Shown: piece after piece, positions 1 to 8,203 of the stretch
How the letters are laid out: each line of letters begins with the position of its first letter
How positions within the stretch are numbered: the first letter of the stretch is position 1
NCBI RefSeq assembly: GCF_900172215.1
Contig: NZ_FWFP01000003.1
Location: 124,001-188,000 of the forward strand
Direction: 5' to 3'
DNA: 64,000 bases
Origin: Ruegeria meonggei
Lineage (GTDB): Bacteria; Pseudomonadota; Alphaproteobacteria; Rhodobacterales; Rhodobacteraceae
Notes under the pieces: model-generated
Database searches by the model: none
Seen by the model: the letters and a program-made list of their open reading frames with translations, nothing else
What the model was told of the DNA's origin: nothing
Made by a program: the position numbers and the translations under genes

Positions 1-901
1 AGTTCAGCTTTTTCATCGGCGTAAAGCGGCTGTCCATGATCGCCTGCGCAACACCATCATCCAACGGCGGAGCTTCACCTGTCACGCCGAAGGTGCCATC
101 CGACATGCCACGCCCGGCCCGCCCGGCAATCTGAGCCAATTCATTCGGAGCCAAAGGACGCATCCGGCGGCCATCAAACTTGCTGAGCGCCGAAAACGCT
201 ACGTGATCCACATCCAGGTTCAGCCCCATGCCAATGGCGTCTGTGGCGACCAGATAGTCAACCTCGCCGTTCTGATACAGATCGACCTGCGCGTTCCGTG
301 TCCGGGGGCTGAGTGCGCCCATAACTACAGCCGCCCCGCCTTTCTGGCGACGTAGAAGCTCGGCAATGGCATAGACGTTATCGACCGAGAACCCGACAAT
401 GGCACTGCGCGCGGGCATGCGGCTTATCTTTTTCGAACCAGAATAGACCAGCTGCGACATCCGTTCGCGACGCACAAACTGCGCCTCAGGAACCAGCGCT
501 GCAATCGGGCCTCGCATAGTGTCAGAGCCTAGAAACAGCGTTTCATTGGTGCCGCGCGACCGCAGCAGGCGGTCGGTGAACACATGGCCACGCTCAGGAT
601 CAGCGCACAGCTGGATTTCGTCGATGGCCAGGAAATCGGCCCCCATGCCCTCGGGCATCGCCTCGACCGTGCAGACCCAGTATTGGGCACGCGGCGGCAC
701 GATCCGTTCTTCGCCGGTGACAAGGGCCACCACAGACGGGCCGCGAATGGCGACGATCTTGTCATAGACCTCGCGCGCCAAAAGGCGCAGCGGCAGACCG
801 ATCACACCCGTCCGGTGCCCCAGCATGCGCTCGATCGCGTAATGGGTTTTACCTGTGTTGGTTGGGCCAAGAACGGCCACGATTCGGGATGACCCGCTCA
901 C
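1..901 (-). CDS. SUV3-like DEAD/DEAH-type RNA/DNA helicase, N-terminal part (runs off the window)
   Basis: Reading the minus strand from a GTG at 901 gives about 300 codons open to the window edge, so the C-terminal part is missing. Residues 12-19 are a Walker A loop (GPTNTGKT), DEIQ at 94-97 is the Walker B/DExx box, and the last visible stretch contains motif VI (QIAGRAGRG). This arrangement matches the alphaproteobacterial helicases related to mitochondrial SUV3, which are thought to act on RNA, although their bacterial role is poorly known. No ATG lies near the N-terminus; the GTG is preceded by a purine-rich AGGGGCAAAG. The TPR gene ends 22 bases upstream in the same direction, so the two may be co-transcribed. 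The family is clear; the substrate is inference. Confidence 0.88.
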   Translation of the reverse strand, partial: MSGSSRIVAVLGPTNTGKTHYAIERMLGHRTGVIGLPLRLLAREVYDKIVAIRGPSVVALVTGEERIVPPRAQYWVCTVEAMPEGMGADFLAIDEIQLCADPERGHVFTDRLLRSRGTNETLFLGSDTMRGPIAALVPEAQFVRRERMSQLVYSGSKKISRMPARSAIVGFSVDNVYAIAELLRRQKGGAAVVMGALSPRTRNAQVDLYQNGEVDYLVATDAIGMGLNLDVDHVAFSALSKFDGRRMRPLAPNELAQIAGRAGRGMSDGTFGVTGEAPPLDDGVAQAIMDSRFTPMKKLN

Positions 902-923
902 CTTTGCCCCCTGCCCCGGTTCT

Positions 924-1493
924 TCAGAGGGCCGAGCCCTCGACCTGAGGCTTCAGTCGATTCACAGCATTGGTTACTTCTTCGTGATGGGGATGTATAG
1001 ACAGCGCGCGCTCATAGGCCTGGAACGCTTTATCAGGCTGCCCGACTATTTCGAAAATCAAACCCAATCCGTAGATTGCCTCGTAATTATTCGGGTTCAG
1101 CGTCAACGCGTGCTCCAAGTCGGCTGCGGCCATACCAAAGCGCTCGACACCAAAAAAGGCTGATGCGCGCAGGTGCCAGCCTTCGGCAAAATCGGGGGCG
1201 TGATCGGTCAGCGCGGTCAGGTGTTCGATCGCGGCCGTGGCGTCCCCATCATCAAGCGCCTCGCGCCCGCGTTCCAATAGAAGATCCGCTGAGGCCGAAC
1301 CAGAAAGCGACCACAGCGCCTTGAGTTGCCGATCAATGCTGATCGCCTGATCCGGAGTTGATTGCACCAGTTGCTGCAATAGCTCTATCTCATCCCGAGA
1401 ATCTGCCTGTTGCGCAAGACAAGGAATGGAAAACGTGACTAGCAGCGCCGTTGCCGCGACGATACATTTGAGATTGTTGCTTGCAATGCCCAT
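924..1493 (-). CDS. Exported tetratricopeptide repeat protein
   Basis: A 189-residue protein. The first 28 residues look like a signal peptide (hydrophobic core VAATALLVTFSIP followed by CLAQQ), so it is probably periplasmic or, if the Cys is lipidated, membrane-anchored. Residues 75-180 contain about three TPR units (LLLERGREALDDGD, GWHLRASAFFG, YEAIYGLGLIFEIVG) that normally mediate protein contacts. An upstream in-frame ATG at 1532 would add 13 residues; the start at 1493 was chosen because it gives a clean signal peptide. It lies just upstream of the helicase on the same strand and diverges from the SCP2-like gene. No specific partner can be named. Confidence 0.8.
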   Translation of the reverse strand: MGIASNNLKCIVAATALLVTFSIPCLAQQADSRDEIELLQQLVQSTPDQAISIDRQLKALWSLSGSASADLLLERGREALDDGDATAAIEHLTALTDHAPDFAEGWHLRASAFFGVERFGMAAADLEHALTLNPNNYEAIYGLGLIFEIVGQPDKAFQAYERALSIHPHHEEVTNAVNRLKPQVEGSAL

Positions 1494-1563
1494 AACAACG
1501 TTCAGTGTAGCGTAGCGCCAAGGGATGTCCATTCCCTGCGCACAAATCAAAGTGAGGATAACC

Positions 1564-1854
1564 ATGAGCGAAACCCTGGAAAAAGCCGCAGCAGCGCTGA
1601 ACGAAAAACTGTCGGGCGGTGATTTTGGCGCATCGGCCAAATTCGCAATCGCCGGTATGGGATCAATCATTGTGGACGCAAACGGCGCACGCGTCAGCGA
1701 AGACGACGCTGATGTAACCATGAGCGCAGATGCCGACACGTTCGAGCAAATCCTCAGCGGTGAACTGAACCCGACCGGTGCTTTCATGTCCGGCAAACTG
1801 ACTGTGGACGGTGACATGGGTGTCGCCATGCAACTGGCATCGGCACTGGCCTGA
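1564..1854 (+). CDS. SCP2 sterol-binding-domain protein
   Basis: A 96-residue protein made of little more than one SCP2 fold. The pattern of a charged N-terminal helix, then FAIAGMGSIIVDANGARV, then TMSADADTFEQILSGELNP and a C-terminal GKLTVDGDMG segment is typical of small bacterial SCP2 proteins, which bind lipids or acyl-CoA in a hydrophobic tunnel. A GAGGATAACC stretch just before the ATG acts as the ribosome binding site. Its stop codon overlaps the start of the following hydrolase by one base (TGATG), so the two are translationally coupled and likely work on the same lipid-like substrate. The substrate is not known. Confidence 0.85.
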   Translation: MSETLEKAAAALNEKLSGGDFGASAKFAIAGMGSIIVDANGARVSEDDADVTMSADADTFEQILSGELNPTGAFMSGKLTVDGDMGVAMQLASALA

Positions 1855-2831
1855 TGGGTTTTTCGCCGGCCCCTTTGTTTGAAGACGTGGCCGGCGCTCC
1901 TGCCGGTGGTCAGGCCCATTGGCTGAACACCTCGGACAATACACGAATTCGCGTGGCCCATTGGCTGCCCGAAGAGGAGGCTTGTGGAACGATAATGATG
2001 TTCCCGGGCCGCACCGAATACATCGAAAAGTACGGCGGCACAGCGTCCGAGTTCGTAGGCAGAGGGTTTGCCTGCCTTTCCGTTGATTGGCGGGGACAGG
2101 GGCTGGCGGATCGCCTGCTGGATGACCCGCGCGTCGGTCACGTGGACAGCTTTGCGGACTATCAGAAAGACGTTCAGGCTACGCTGGATTTGGCAACCGA
2201 ACTGGACCTTCCACAGCCCTGGTATGTGATTGGTCATTCGATGGGTGGGGCCATCGGTCTGCGGGCCGTGCTGGAACACGATTGCTTTGCGGCCTGCGCC
2301 TTTACCGGCCCGATGTGGGGCATATTCTTTACGCCGATCATGAAACCGCTCAGCCGCCTGACGGCCTATTGGGGCCCAAGGATCGGCCTGGGCGAAAAGA
2401 CCCCCCCGACCACGACGCTGGAAAGCTATGTGTTGGCGCAACCGTTTAAAGGCAACATGCTGACCCGTGATCCGGCAATGTATAAAATGATGCAGGACCA
2501 GTTGGCGGCGCATCCCGAACTGGCGCTAGGCGCCCCGTCAACGATCTGGCTGCGCGAAGCATTGGACGAATGCGCGTGGCTGATGGATCAGACCGCGCCT
2601 GCAACGCCCTGCCTGACTTTTCTGGGAAGTCACGAACAAATCGTCGACCGCAAGGCGATCCGGGCACGGATGGCGAATTGGCCGAATGGTACCTTGGTCG
2701 AAATCCCCGATGGTGAACACGAGGTCATGATGGAAGCGCCAGATGTACGCGGACCTGTGTTCGACCAGTTGGCAGCCCATTTTCTGGCGACCCAGAAAAA
2801 TCCAAGCCCACAGCCTGCGCTGACAAGCTGA
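1854..2831 (+). CDS. Alpha/beta hydrolase, PldB/monoacylglycerol-lipase type
   Basis: A 325-residue cytoplasmic hydrolase of the serine aminopeptidase S33/lysophospholipase group. The nucleophile elbow GHSMGG places the catalytic serine at residue 129; FPGRTEYIEKYG supplies the oxyanion-hole region and GEHEVMME near residue 285 the likely catalytic histidine. Roseobacters commonly annotate this protein as lysophospholipase L2. It overlaps the SCP2-like gene by one base, so lipid hydrolysis paired with lipid binding is a reasonable reading. A free-standing role as a general esterase is the main alternative. Confidence 0.85.
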   Translation: MGFSPAPLFEDVAGAPAGGQAHWLNTSDNTRIRVAHWLPEEEACGTIMMFPGRTEYIEKYGGTASEFVGRGFACLSVDWRGQGLADRLLDDPRVGHVDSFADYQKDVQATLDLATELDLPQPWYVIGHSMGGAIGLRAVLEHDCFAACAFTGPMWGIFFTPIMKPLSRLTAYWGPRIGLGEKTPPTTTLESYVLAQPFKGNMLTRDPAMYKMMQDQLAAHPELALGAPSTIWLREALDECAWLMDQTAPATPCLTFLGSHEQIVDRKAIRARMANWPNGTLVEIPDGEHEVMMEAPDVRGPVFDQLAAHFLATQKNPSPQPALTS

Positions 2832-2921
2832 CAGGCTGACAGGATACCCGAACAAAGGCGGCTTGTGATCCACGCCGCCCACGCCTAGATGTTTGCCAAA
2901 GCAGATTTTCCGAGGTGATCC

Positions 2922-4742
2922 ATGCGCGACCTTCCCTTTCCAGCCCGTGACGCAAATGCAATTGGCGGGGCCGATAATCTCGGCAACCTTCCAGAGTGGG
3001 ACCTGACCGATCTGTATGCATCGGAAGACGCACCCGAACTGGATCGCGATCTAAACTGGCTTGCAGGCGAATGCGCCGCATTTGCCGCCGACTACGAAGG
3101 TAAATTGGCCGATCTGGATGCTGGTGAACTGCTGACCTGCGTTGAGCGTAACGAAAAGATCAACACCATCGCGGGCCGCATCATGTCCTTCGCGGGCCTG
3201 CGTTATTACCAGATGACGACAGATGCCGAGCGCGCCAAATTCCTGTCGGACATGCAGGAAAAGATCACGATCTTCACCACACCCTTGGTGTTCTTTACGC
3301 TTGAGATCAACCGCATCGACGATGACGTTCTGAAAGCCCATTTCAACAGCGACGCCGCGCTGGCGCGCTACGAGCCTGTATTCCGCCGCGTCCGTGCGAT
3401 GAAGCCCTATCAACTGTCCGACGAGCTAGAGAAATTCCTGCATGACATGGGCGTTGTCGGCGACGCATGGGAACGCCTGTTCGATGAAACCATCGCTGGC
3501 CTGACCTTTACCGTTGATGGCGAAGAGCTGAATTTTGAAGCCACTGCCAATTTGCTAACCGAACAGGACCGCTCGGTCCGTGAGGCCGCGGCGCGCGAGA
3601 TGGCGGCGGTCTTTTCCGACAACATCAAGATCTTTGCCCGCGTTCACAACACGCAGGCCAAGGAAAAGGAAATCGAAGACCGCTGGCGCAACGTGCCAAC
3701 ACCGCAAACCGGTCGCCACCTGTCCAACGATGTCGAGCCCGAAGTTGTTGAAGCCCTGCGCGACGCCGTTGTCGCCGCCTACCCCAAGCTGAGCCACCGA
3801 TATTATGAGCTAAAGCGTAAATGGCTTGGGTTGGACGTCATGCAGGTCTGGGACCGCAACGCGCCATTGCCGATGGAAGACACTCGTGTCGTCGGTTGGG
3901 ATGAGGCCGAAAAGATGGTGATGGATGCCTATAACGCATTCGACCCCCGTATGGGCGACATCGCGTCGCCGTTCTTTACCAAAGGCTGGATCGACGCGGC
4001 GGTAAAACCGGGCAAGGCCCCCGGCGCATTTGCACACCCCACTGTGACCGAAGTGCACCCCTATGTGATGCTGAACTACCTTGGCAAACCGCGCGACGTA
4101 ATGACCCTGGCGCATGAGCTGGGCCATGGCGTGCACCAGGTGCTGGCCGCCGATCAGGGCGAGATGTTGTCATCGACGCCTCTGACGCTGGCCGAAACTG
4201 CATCCGTGTTCGGCGAAATGTTGACCTTCCGCAAAATGCTGGATCAGGCTGAAACGCCCGAACAGCGTAAAGTTCTGCTGGCAGGCAAGGTCGAGGACAT
4301 GATCAACACGGTCGTGCGCCAGATCGCCTTCTATGACTTTGAATGCAAGCTTCACGCCGCCCGCCGCGAGGGCGAGCTGACCCCTGATGACATCAACGCC
4401 CTGTGGATGAGCGTCCAGGCCGAAAGCCTTGGGCCCGCGTTTGAATACATGGACGGGTATGAGACATTCTGGTCCTACATCCCACATTTCGTCCACTCGC
4501 CCTTCTATGTTTATGCCTATGCCTTTGGCGACGGATTGGTGAACGCGCTTTACTCGGTTTACGAAAGCGGTTCGGACGGGTTCGAGGATAAGTATTTCGA
4601 GATGCTGCGCGCGGGCGGATCAAAGCACCACAAAGAGCTGTTGGCTCCATTCGGGCTGGATGCAAGCGATCCGAAATTCTGGGACAAGGGCCTGTCGATG
4701 ATCTCGGGCTTCATCGACGAGTTGGAAGCGATGGAAGACTGA
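2922..4742 (+). CDS. pepF: M3 family zinc oligoendopeptidase F
   Basis: A 606-residue cytosolic metallopeptidase of normal length for the PepF/M3 family, which cuts short peptides. The zinc site HELGH starts at residue 398, and the third ligand region (LAETASVFGEM) follows about 25 residues later. The C-terminal half carries the family's HFVHSPFYVYAYAFG signature. The start ATG has AGGTGATCC before it. The gene ends one base before the stop codon of the convergent DMT transporter at 4743. It appears monocistronic, 90 bases after the hydrolase gene. Identification is firm; physiological peptides are unknown. Confidence 0.93.
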   Translation: MRDLPFPARDANAIGGADNLGNLPEWDLTDLYASEDAPELDRDLNWLAGECAAFAADYEGKLADLDAGELLTCVERNEKINTIAGRIMSFAGLRYYQMTTDAERAKFLSDMQEKITIFTTPLVFFTLEINRIDDDVLKAHFNSDAALARYEPVFRRVRAMKPYQLSDELEKFLHDMGVVGDAWERLFDETIAGLTFTVDGEELNFEATANLLTEQDRSVREAAAREMAAVFSDNIKIFARVHNTQAKEKEIEDRWRNVPTPQTGRHLSNDVEPEVVEALRDAVVAAYPKLSHRYYELKRKWLGLDVMQVWDRNAPLPMEDTRVVGWDEAEKMVMDAYNAFDPRMGDIASPFFTKGWIDAAVKPGKAPGAFAHPTVTEVHPYVMLNYLGKPRDVMTLAHELGHGVHQVLAADQGEMLSSTPLTLAETASVFGEMLTFRKMLDQAETPEQRKVLLAGKVEDMINTVVRQIAFYDFECKLHAARREGELTPDDINALWMSVQAESLGPAFEYMDGYETFWSYIPHFVHSPFYVYAYAFGDGLVNALYSVYESGSDGFEDKYFEMLRAGGSKHHKELLAPFGLDASDPKFWDKGLSMISGFIDELEAMED

Positions 4743-5630
4743 TCACATCTGGCTTTTGGTCGTCAGGAAGATGGCGGCCACGATCAGTACGGCCCCAAGG
4801 GCCGCAACCGGTGTGATTGCGGCCCCCAGAAACAGGGCTGAGTTGATAAAGGTGAACACCACGGACGCGGCGAACATCAAGGTCGCCGTCAGCGTCGAGA
4901 CCCGCGCGGCGGCCTCGTACCACAGGTAATAGGCCAAGGCGGTCGGTAGCACCCCTAGCAGGATCAGGAACACCACATCGTTGACTGTCGGAACCTGCAG
5001 CGTAAAAGCGGCCAGTGGAACCAAAAGCAAGCCCGAGCACAAGAATATCCCGAATAGGAAACTCAATCGCTCGGCGGTTGATTCCGAGCTGTGCATCGCC
5101 CGGCTGCTGGAAATCAGGAACACCGCCCAACTCAGGCCGGCACCGATTTCAAGCAGATCTCCGAACAAAGGCTCTCCGCCCCCCTGAAAGTCGCGGAAGA
5201 CAGTCAGAAAGACACCCAGGATTGCCAAAGTGGTGGCCAGAACGTCGGTGCGCGTAACTGGCGTATCAGCAAAGAAATACAGGAAGACCAGAACAAAGAA
5301 CGGAGCTGTATTCTCAAGCACCATCGCATTCGCGGCACCTGTGTGTTCAAGCCCGATATGGAACAGGATGTAATTGACGACCGTGGACAAAACGGCCAGT
5401 CGAAAGTTCCAGTCGCTCAATCGGATCGACACCGAAACCCGCATCACCCGCAACATGCAGTAAATGGCCAGTGCCGCGATAAACAAGCGGGTCACTGCGA
5501 TCTGAAGCCCACCCAAATCGCTGGTCAGATAGCGGACAATGACACTGTGCGTGCCCCAGAGAAACGCAGCAACGAACCCAAGAACCAGCCCGTTTTGTAA
5601 TAGCGGCCGTTTCGACTGAGTTGCCGCCAT
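4743..5630 (-). CDS. EamA/DMT superfamily transporter
   Basis: A 295-residue membrane protein with about ten hydrophobic segments arranged as two five-helix EamA repeats (first FVAAFLWGTHSVIVRYLTS, second GAGLSWAVFLISSSRAM). DMT permeases of this kind export amino acids, nucleotide derivatives or metabolites; the sequence does not show which. It follows the small DksA-like zinc protein in the same orientation (13-base gap), so both may come from one transcript. The next gene, pepF, converges and touches it. A second EamA protein lies at 43471-44373 in a different context. Confidence 0.87.
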   Translation of the reverse strand: MAATQSKRPLLQNGLVLGFVAAFLWGTHSVIVRYLTSDLGGLQIAVTRLFIAALAIYCMLRVMRVSVSIRLSDWNFRLAVLSTVVNYILFHIGLEHTGAANAMVLENTAPFFVLVFLYFFADTPVTRTDVLATTLAILGVFLTVFRDFQGGGEPLFGDLLEIGAGLSWAVFLISSSRAMHSSESTAERLSFLFGIFLCSGLLLVPLAAFTLQVPTVNDVVFLILLGVLPTALAYYLWYEAAARVSTLTATLMFAASVVFTFINSALFLGAAITPVAALGAVLIVAAIFLTTKSQM

Positions 5631-5643
5631 CTTCCTGACCTGG

Positions 5644-5913
5644 TTACTTCAGCTGACTGTCTTTGGACCCGCGCCGGTTAAAGCCCGCACGGGATTTAAA
5701 AGCTCCGTCGCGTTCCTGCTGGCATTCAAGGCACAATTTGACGCCAGGCAGCGCCATGCGTCGCTTTTCCGGAATTGGTTCCTCGCATTCAGCGCAATGG
5801 GTCAGGCTTTCGCCCATCGGGCGTTTTTTTGACTGCATCCGGGCGAGCTCATCCGAAATGGATGCCTCAATCTGTTCACTTACCGCGCCATCTCGCGCCC
5901 AGCCGCCTGCCAT
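5644..5913 (-). CDS. Short DksA/TraR-family C4 zinc-finger protein
   Basis: An 89-residue protein with a single C4 zinc finger: CAEC and CLEC are separated by about 21 residues containing EPIPEKRRMALPGVKLC, the hallmark of the DksA/TraR family. Full-length DksA is about 140-150 residues with a long coiled coil; this version has only a short N-terminal helix (about residues 10-30), closer to phage TraR or the small YbiI-type proteins. Such proteins bind RNA polymerase through the secondary channel and alter promoter opening. Whether this short one does so is inference. It precedes the DMT exporter gene on the same strand. Confidence 0.85.
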   Translation of the reverse strand: MAGGWARDGAVSEQIEASISDELARMQSKKRPMGESLTHCAECEEPIPEKRRMALPGVKLCLECQQERDGAFKSRAGFNRRGSKDSQLK

Positions 5914-5971
5914 CGGTCTCCTCCTGATCAGATGCCCGTCAGGTTAGCCGAGCCGGGCGCGGCGTGGCAAG

Positions 5972-6961
5972 TCAGAGCGCAACGGCTTTGTCAAAAACCA
6001 GATCGATCATCTCTTGCGTCCCGCGCGCAAACTCCAGCGGGCACAGATATTCGTCCCCTTCGCGGACCGACCGGCAAAACGCCTCGACCTGCAGCTTATA
6101 ATGGTCGTCACCGGGAAATCGCGTGACCTGAACCTCAAGACCCGGACGGTGCAGTTCAACCCGCGCTTCGCCAAAGACCCGCGCGTTGAACGGCGTGGTC
6201 AGACGGATGACACCCCCTTCCCCGTGAAACACCATCTCTTGGTACGGATGCATGCGGATCGAGACATAGCTGGAATACGTAAAATCCGGAAACCGAGCCC
6301 GAATTTCGCTGAACGCATCAATTCCGTCCTCCCACCGAATGGCGGATTCGACAGAAACCGGCTCTTGCCCGGTTGCAAAGCGCACACCGCCAATCACATA
6401 GACGCCGATATCCCGCAGACCGCCGCCGCCAGTTTCTGCCTTGTTACGAATGTTTGTAACATCCGTCCGGTTGTCGAAACTGAACGCCCCTGTGACATGC
6501 ACCAGTTTCCCGATGATCCCGTCAGCGATCAGCTTGCGGACAAACTGCCACTGCGGATGGTGCACGATCATATACGCCTCAGCCGCCAGCAACCCGGTCG
6601 CATCGCGCTTTTGGATCAAAGATTCGAACTCAGTCGCGGCCATGGTCATCGGCTTTTCGCACAACACGTGCTTGCCGGCGTCCAACGCCTTTAGACTCCA
6701 TTCCACATGCAGGTGATTGGGTAGCGGGATATAGACGGCCTCAATCGCGGGATCCGCCAGCAGCGCTTCGTAACTGTCATAGATGGTCAAATCCGGACAA
6801 AATGCCTGAAACGGTTCAGCCTTGCCCACATTTGAAGTGGCCAACCCGGCCAGGCGTGCTCCATTTGCGGCGTGGATTGCCGGAGCCATGAATTGGCGCG
6901 CAAACTTCGCAGCCCCAAGAACACCCCATTCTACTGGTTTATGCATCATCTCCTCCGCCAT
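5972..6961 (-). CDS. Gfo/Idh/MocA family NAD(P)-dependent oxidoreductase
   Basis: A 329-residue protein with an N-terminal Rossmann fold (WGVLGAAKFARQFMAPAI) and the family's CEKPM motif near residue 100, whose lysine is catalytic. The C-terminal GFO_IDH_MocA alpha/beta domain follows (GGGGLRDIGVYVIGGVRFA). Members oxidise or reduce sugars, inositols or related polyols. The substrate cannot be read from the sequence. Two start codons are possible (the second Met is five residues in). The gene stands alone between the DksA-like gene and the rpoH terminator. Confidence 0.87.
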   Translation of the reverse strand: MAEEMMHKPVEWGVLGAAKFARQFMAPAIHAANGARLAGLATSNVGKAEPFQAFCPDLTIYDSYEALLADPAIEAVYIPLPNHLHVEWSLKALDAGKHVLCEKPMTMAATEFESLIQKRDATGLLAAEAYMIVHHPQWQFVRKLIADGIIGKLVHVTGAFSFDNRTDVTNIRNKAETGGGGLRDIGVYVIGGVRFATGQEPVSVESAIRWEDGIDAFSEIRARFPDFTYSSYVSIRMHPYQEMVFHGEGGVIRLTTPFNARVFGEARVELHRPGLEVQVTRFPGDDHYKLQVEAFCRSVREGDEYLCPLEFARGTQEMIDLVFDKAVAL

Positions 6962-7111
6962 TGGTTCCCGTATGCCGAAACCCGCAAGTTACCGCTAACA
7001 GTTCTGCGTCATGACATCTGTATCAATCAACCGCTGCGAAGTCAGGCTTTTCTCTGACCTTGGCCAACGAAAAACCGGCATCAGAACCGAGGAGTCGTCC
7101 GATTTTGTTAC

Positions 7112-7137
7112 AAAAAAGCCCGCCAGATTTGGCGGGC
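7112..7137 (-). terminator. Rho-independent terminator of rpoH
   Basis: On the minus strand GCCCGCC and GGCGGGC (7131-7137 and 7118-7124) pair perfectly across a six-base loop and run into six T residues. It sits 24 bases after the rpoH stop codon. Confidence 0.93.
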
Positions 7138-7160
7138 CTATTCGTTTCGACTGAATATCC

Positions 7161-8057
7161 TCAGACCGTGCTGAGCATACCCTTTTCACGCGCAAGCTCG
7201 CGCATCTTTTTTTGCAGTTTCTCAAAAGCGCGCACTTCGATCTGACGAATGCGCTCGCGGCTAACATTGTACTGGGTACTCAGCTCTTCCAGAGTGACAG
7301 CCTGATCCATCAAGCGGCGCTGGGTCAGGATATCCTTTTCCCGGTCGTTCAGAACGTCCAGCGCCGCCGCCAGCAATTCACGCCGCGCATCAAGTTCGTC
7401 GCGCGCCTCATAATCGCCAGCCTGGTCGGCATCTTCATCCTCAAGCCAATCCTGCCACTGCATGGTCCCTTCGCCTTCGGATCCGACCGTCGCATTCAGC
7501 GAGGCATCGCCACCGGACATCCGGCGGTTCATGCTGATCACCTCAGTTTCAGTCACTCCAAGGTCATTTGCGATCCGTGCCACGTTTTCAGGGCGCAAAT
7601 CCCCCTCTTCCAACGCGCCGATACGGGCTTTGGCCTTGCGCAAGTTGAAAAACAGCTTTTTCTGCGCCGATGTGGTACCCAATTTGACCATCGACCACGA
7701 TCTCAGAACGTATTCCTGGATCGATGCGCGAATCCACCACATCGCGTAGGTCGCCAGCCGAAAGCCCTTTTCGGGGTCGAACTTCTTGACCGCCTGCATA
7801 AGGCCGACATTGGCCTCGGAAATCACTTCGGCCTGTGGCAGGCCATAACCGCGGTAACCCATAGCGATCTTGGCCGCCAACCGCAGATGCGATGTGACCA
7901 TTTTATGAGCAGACTTAGTATCTTGCTCTTCCACCCAACGTTTGGCGAGCATGTACTCTTCTTCTGGCTCCAGCAGGGGAAACTTGCGAATTTCCTGCAT
8001 ATAGCGGTTCAGCCCGCCTTCCGGCGTCGGCGCGGGGAGATTTGCGTAATTTGCCAT
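7161..8057 (-). CDS. rpoH: RNA polymerase sigma-32 factor, RpoHI type
   Basis: A 298-residue heat-shock sigma factor. The N-terminus resembles Rhodobacter RpoHI (LPAPTPEGGLNRYMQEIRK). Region 2 is complete (FDPEKGFRLATYAMWWIRAS, recognising the -10 element), and region 4.2 ends the protein (EELSTQYNVSRERIRQIE, recognising the -35 element). It directs core polymerase to chaperone and protease promoters under heat and oxidative stress. A sigma-32-type promoter lies 41 bases upstream of the start and a strong terminator closes the gene, so it is a monocistronic, probably self-activating unit. Roseobacters often carry a second paralogue, RpoHII; the N-terminal sequence argues for RpoHI here. Confidence 0.95.
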   Translation of the reverse strand: MANYANLPAPTPEGGLNRYMQEIRKFPLLEPEEEYMLAKRWVEEQDTKSAHKMVTSHLRLAAKIAMGYRGYGLPQAEVISEANVGLMQAVKKFDPEKGFRLATYAMWWIRASIQEYVLRSWSMVKLGTTSAQKKLFFNLRKAKARIGALEEGDLRPENVARIANDLGVTETEVISMNRRMSGGDASLNATVGSEGEGTMQWQDWLEDEDADQAGDYEARDELDARRELLAAALDVLNDREKDILTQRRLMDQAVTLEELSTQYNVSRERIRQIEVRAFEKLQKKMRELAREKGMLSTV

Positions 8058-8097
8058 GTTTCATGTCCCTCCGACAAATGTTTAAGTCGTTAACATA

Positions 8098-8128
8098 GGA
8101 TATGGGAAACCTTCCCGATCCATTCAAG
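8098..8128 (-). promoter_or_regulatory. Putative sigma-32 (RpoH) promoter upstream of rpoH
   Basis: Reading the minus strand, CTTGAA (8128-8123) is followed after 16 bases by CCCATAT (8106-8100), very close to the sigma-32 consensus CTTGAA / CCCCAT-T with its usual spacing. The rpoH start lies at 8057, so the gene may activate itself. Confidence 0.72.
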
Positions 8129-8203
8129 AGGTACCGTTAACAGTTTGGGATTAACGATCGATAAAGGAAAGCTAAGAAATTGTTATTCACGCGTCTTTGC
8201 ACA

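Noticed and set aside
924-2513. Very long upstream extension of the TPR protein
   Set aside because: The extra part overlaps the SCP2 and hydrolase genes, which are well supported on the other strand.
8080-8160. CtrA sites upstream of rpoH
   Set aside because: TTAA pairs are present but spaced by 4 or 10 bases, not 7.
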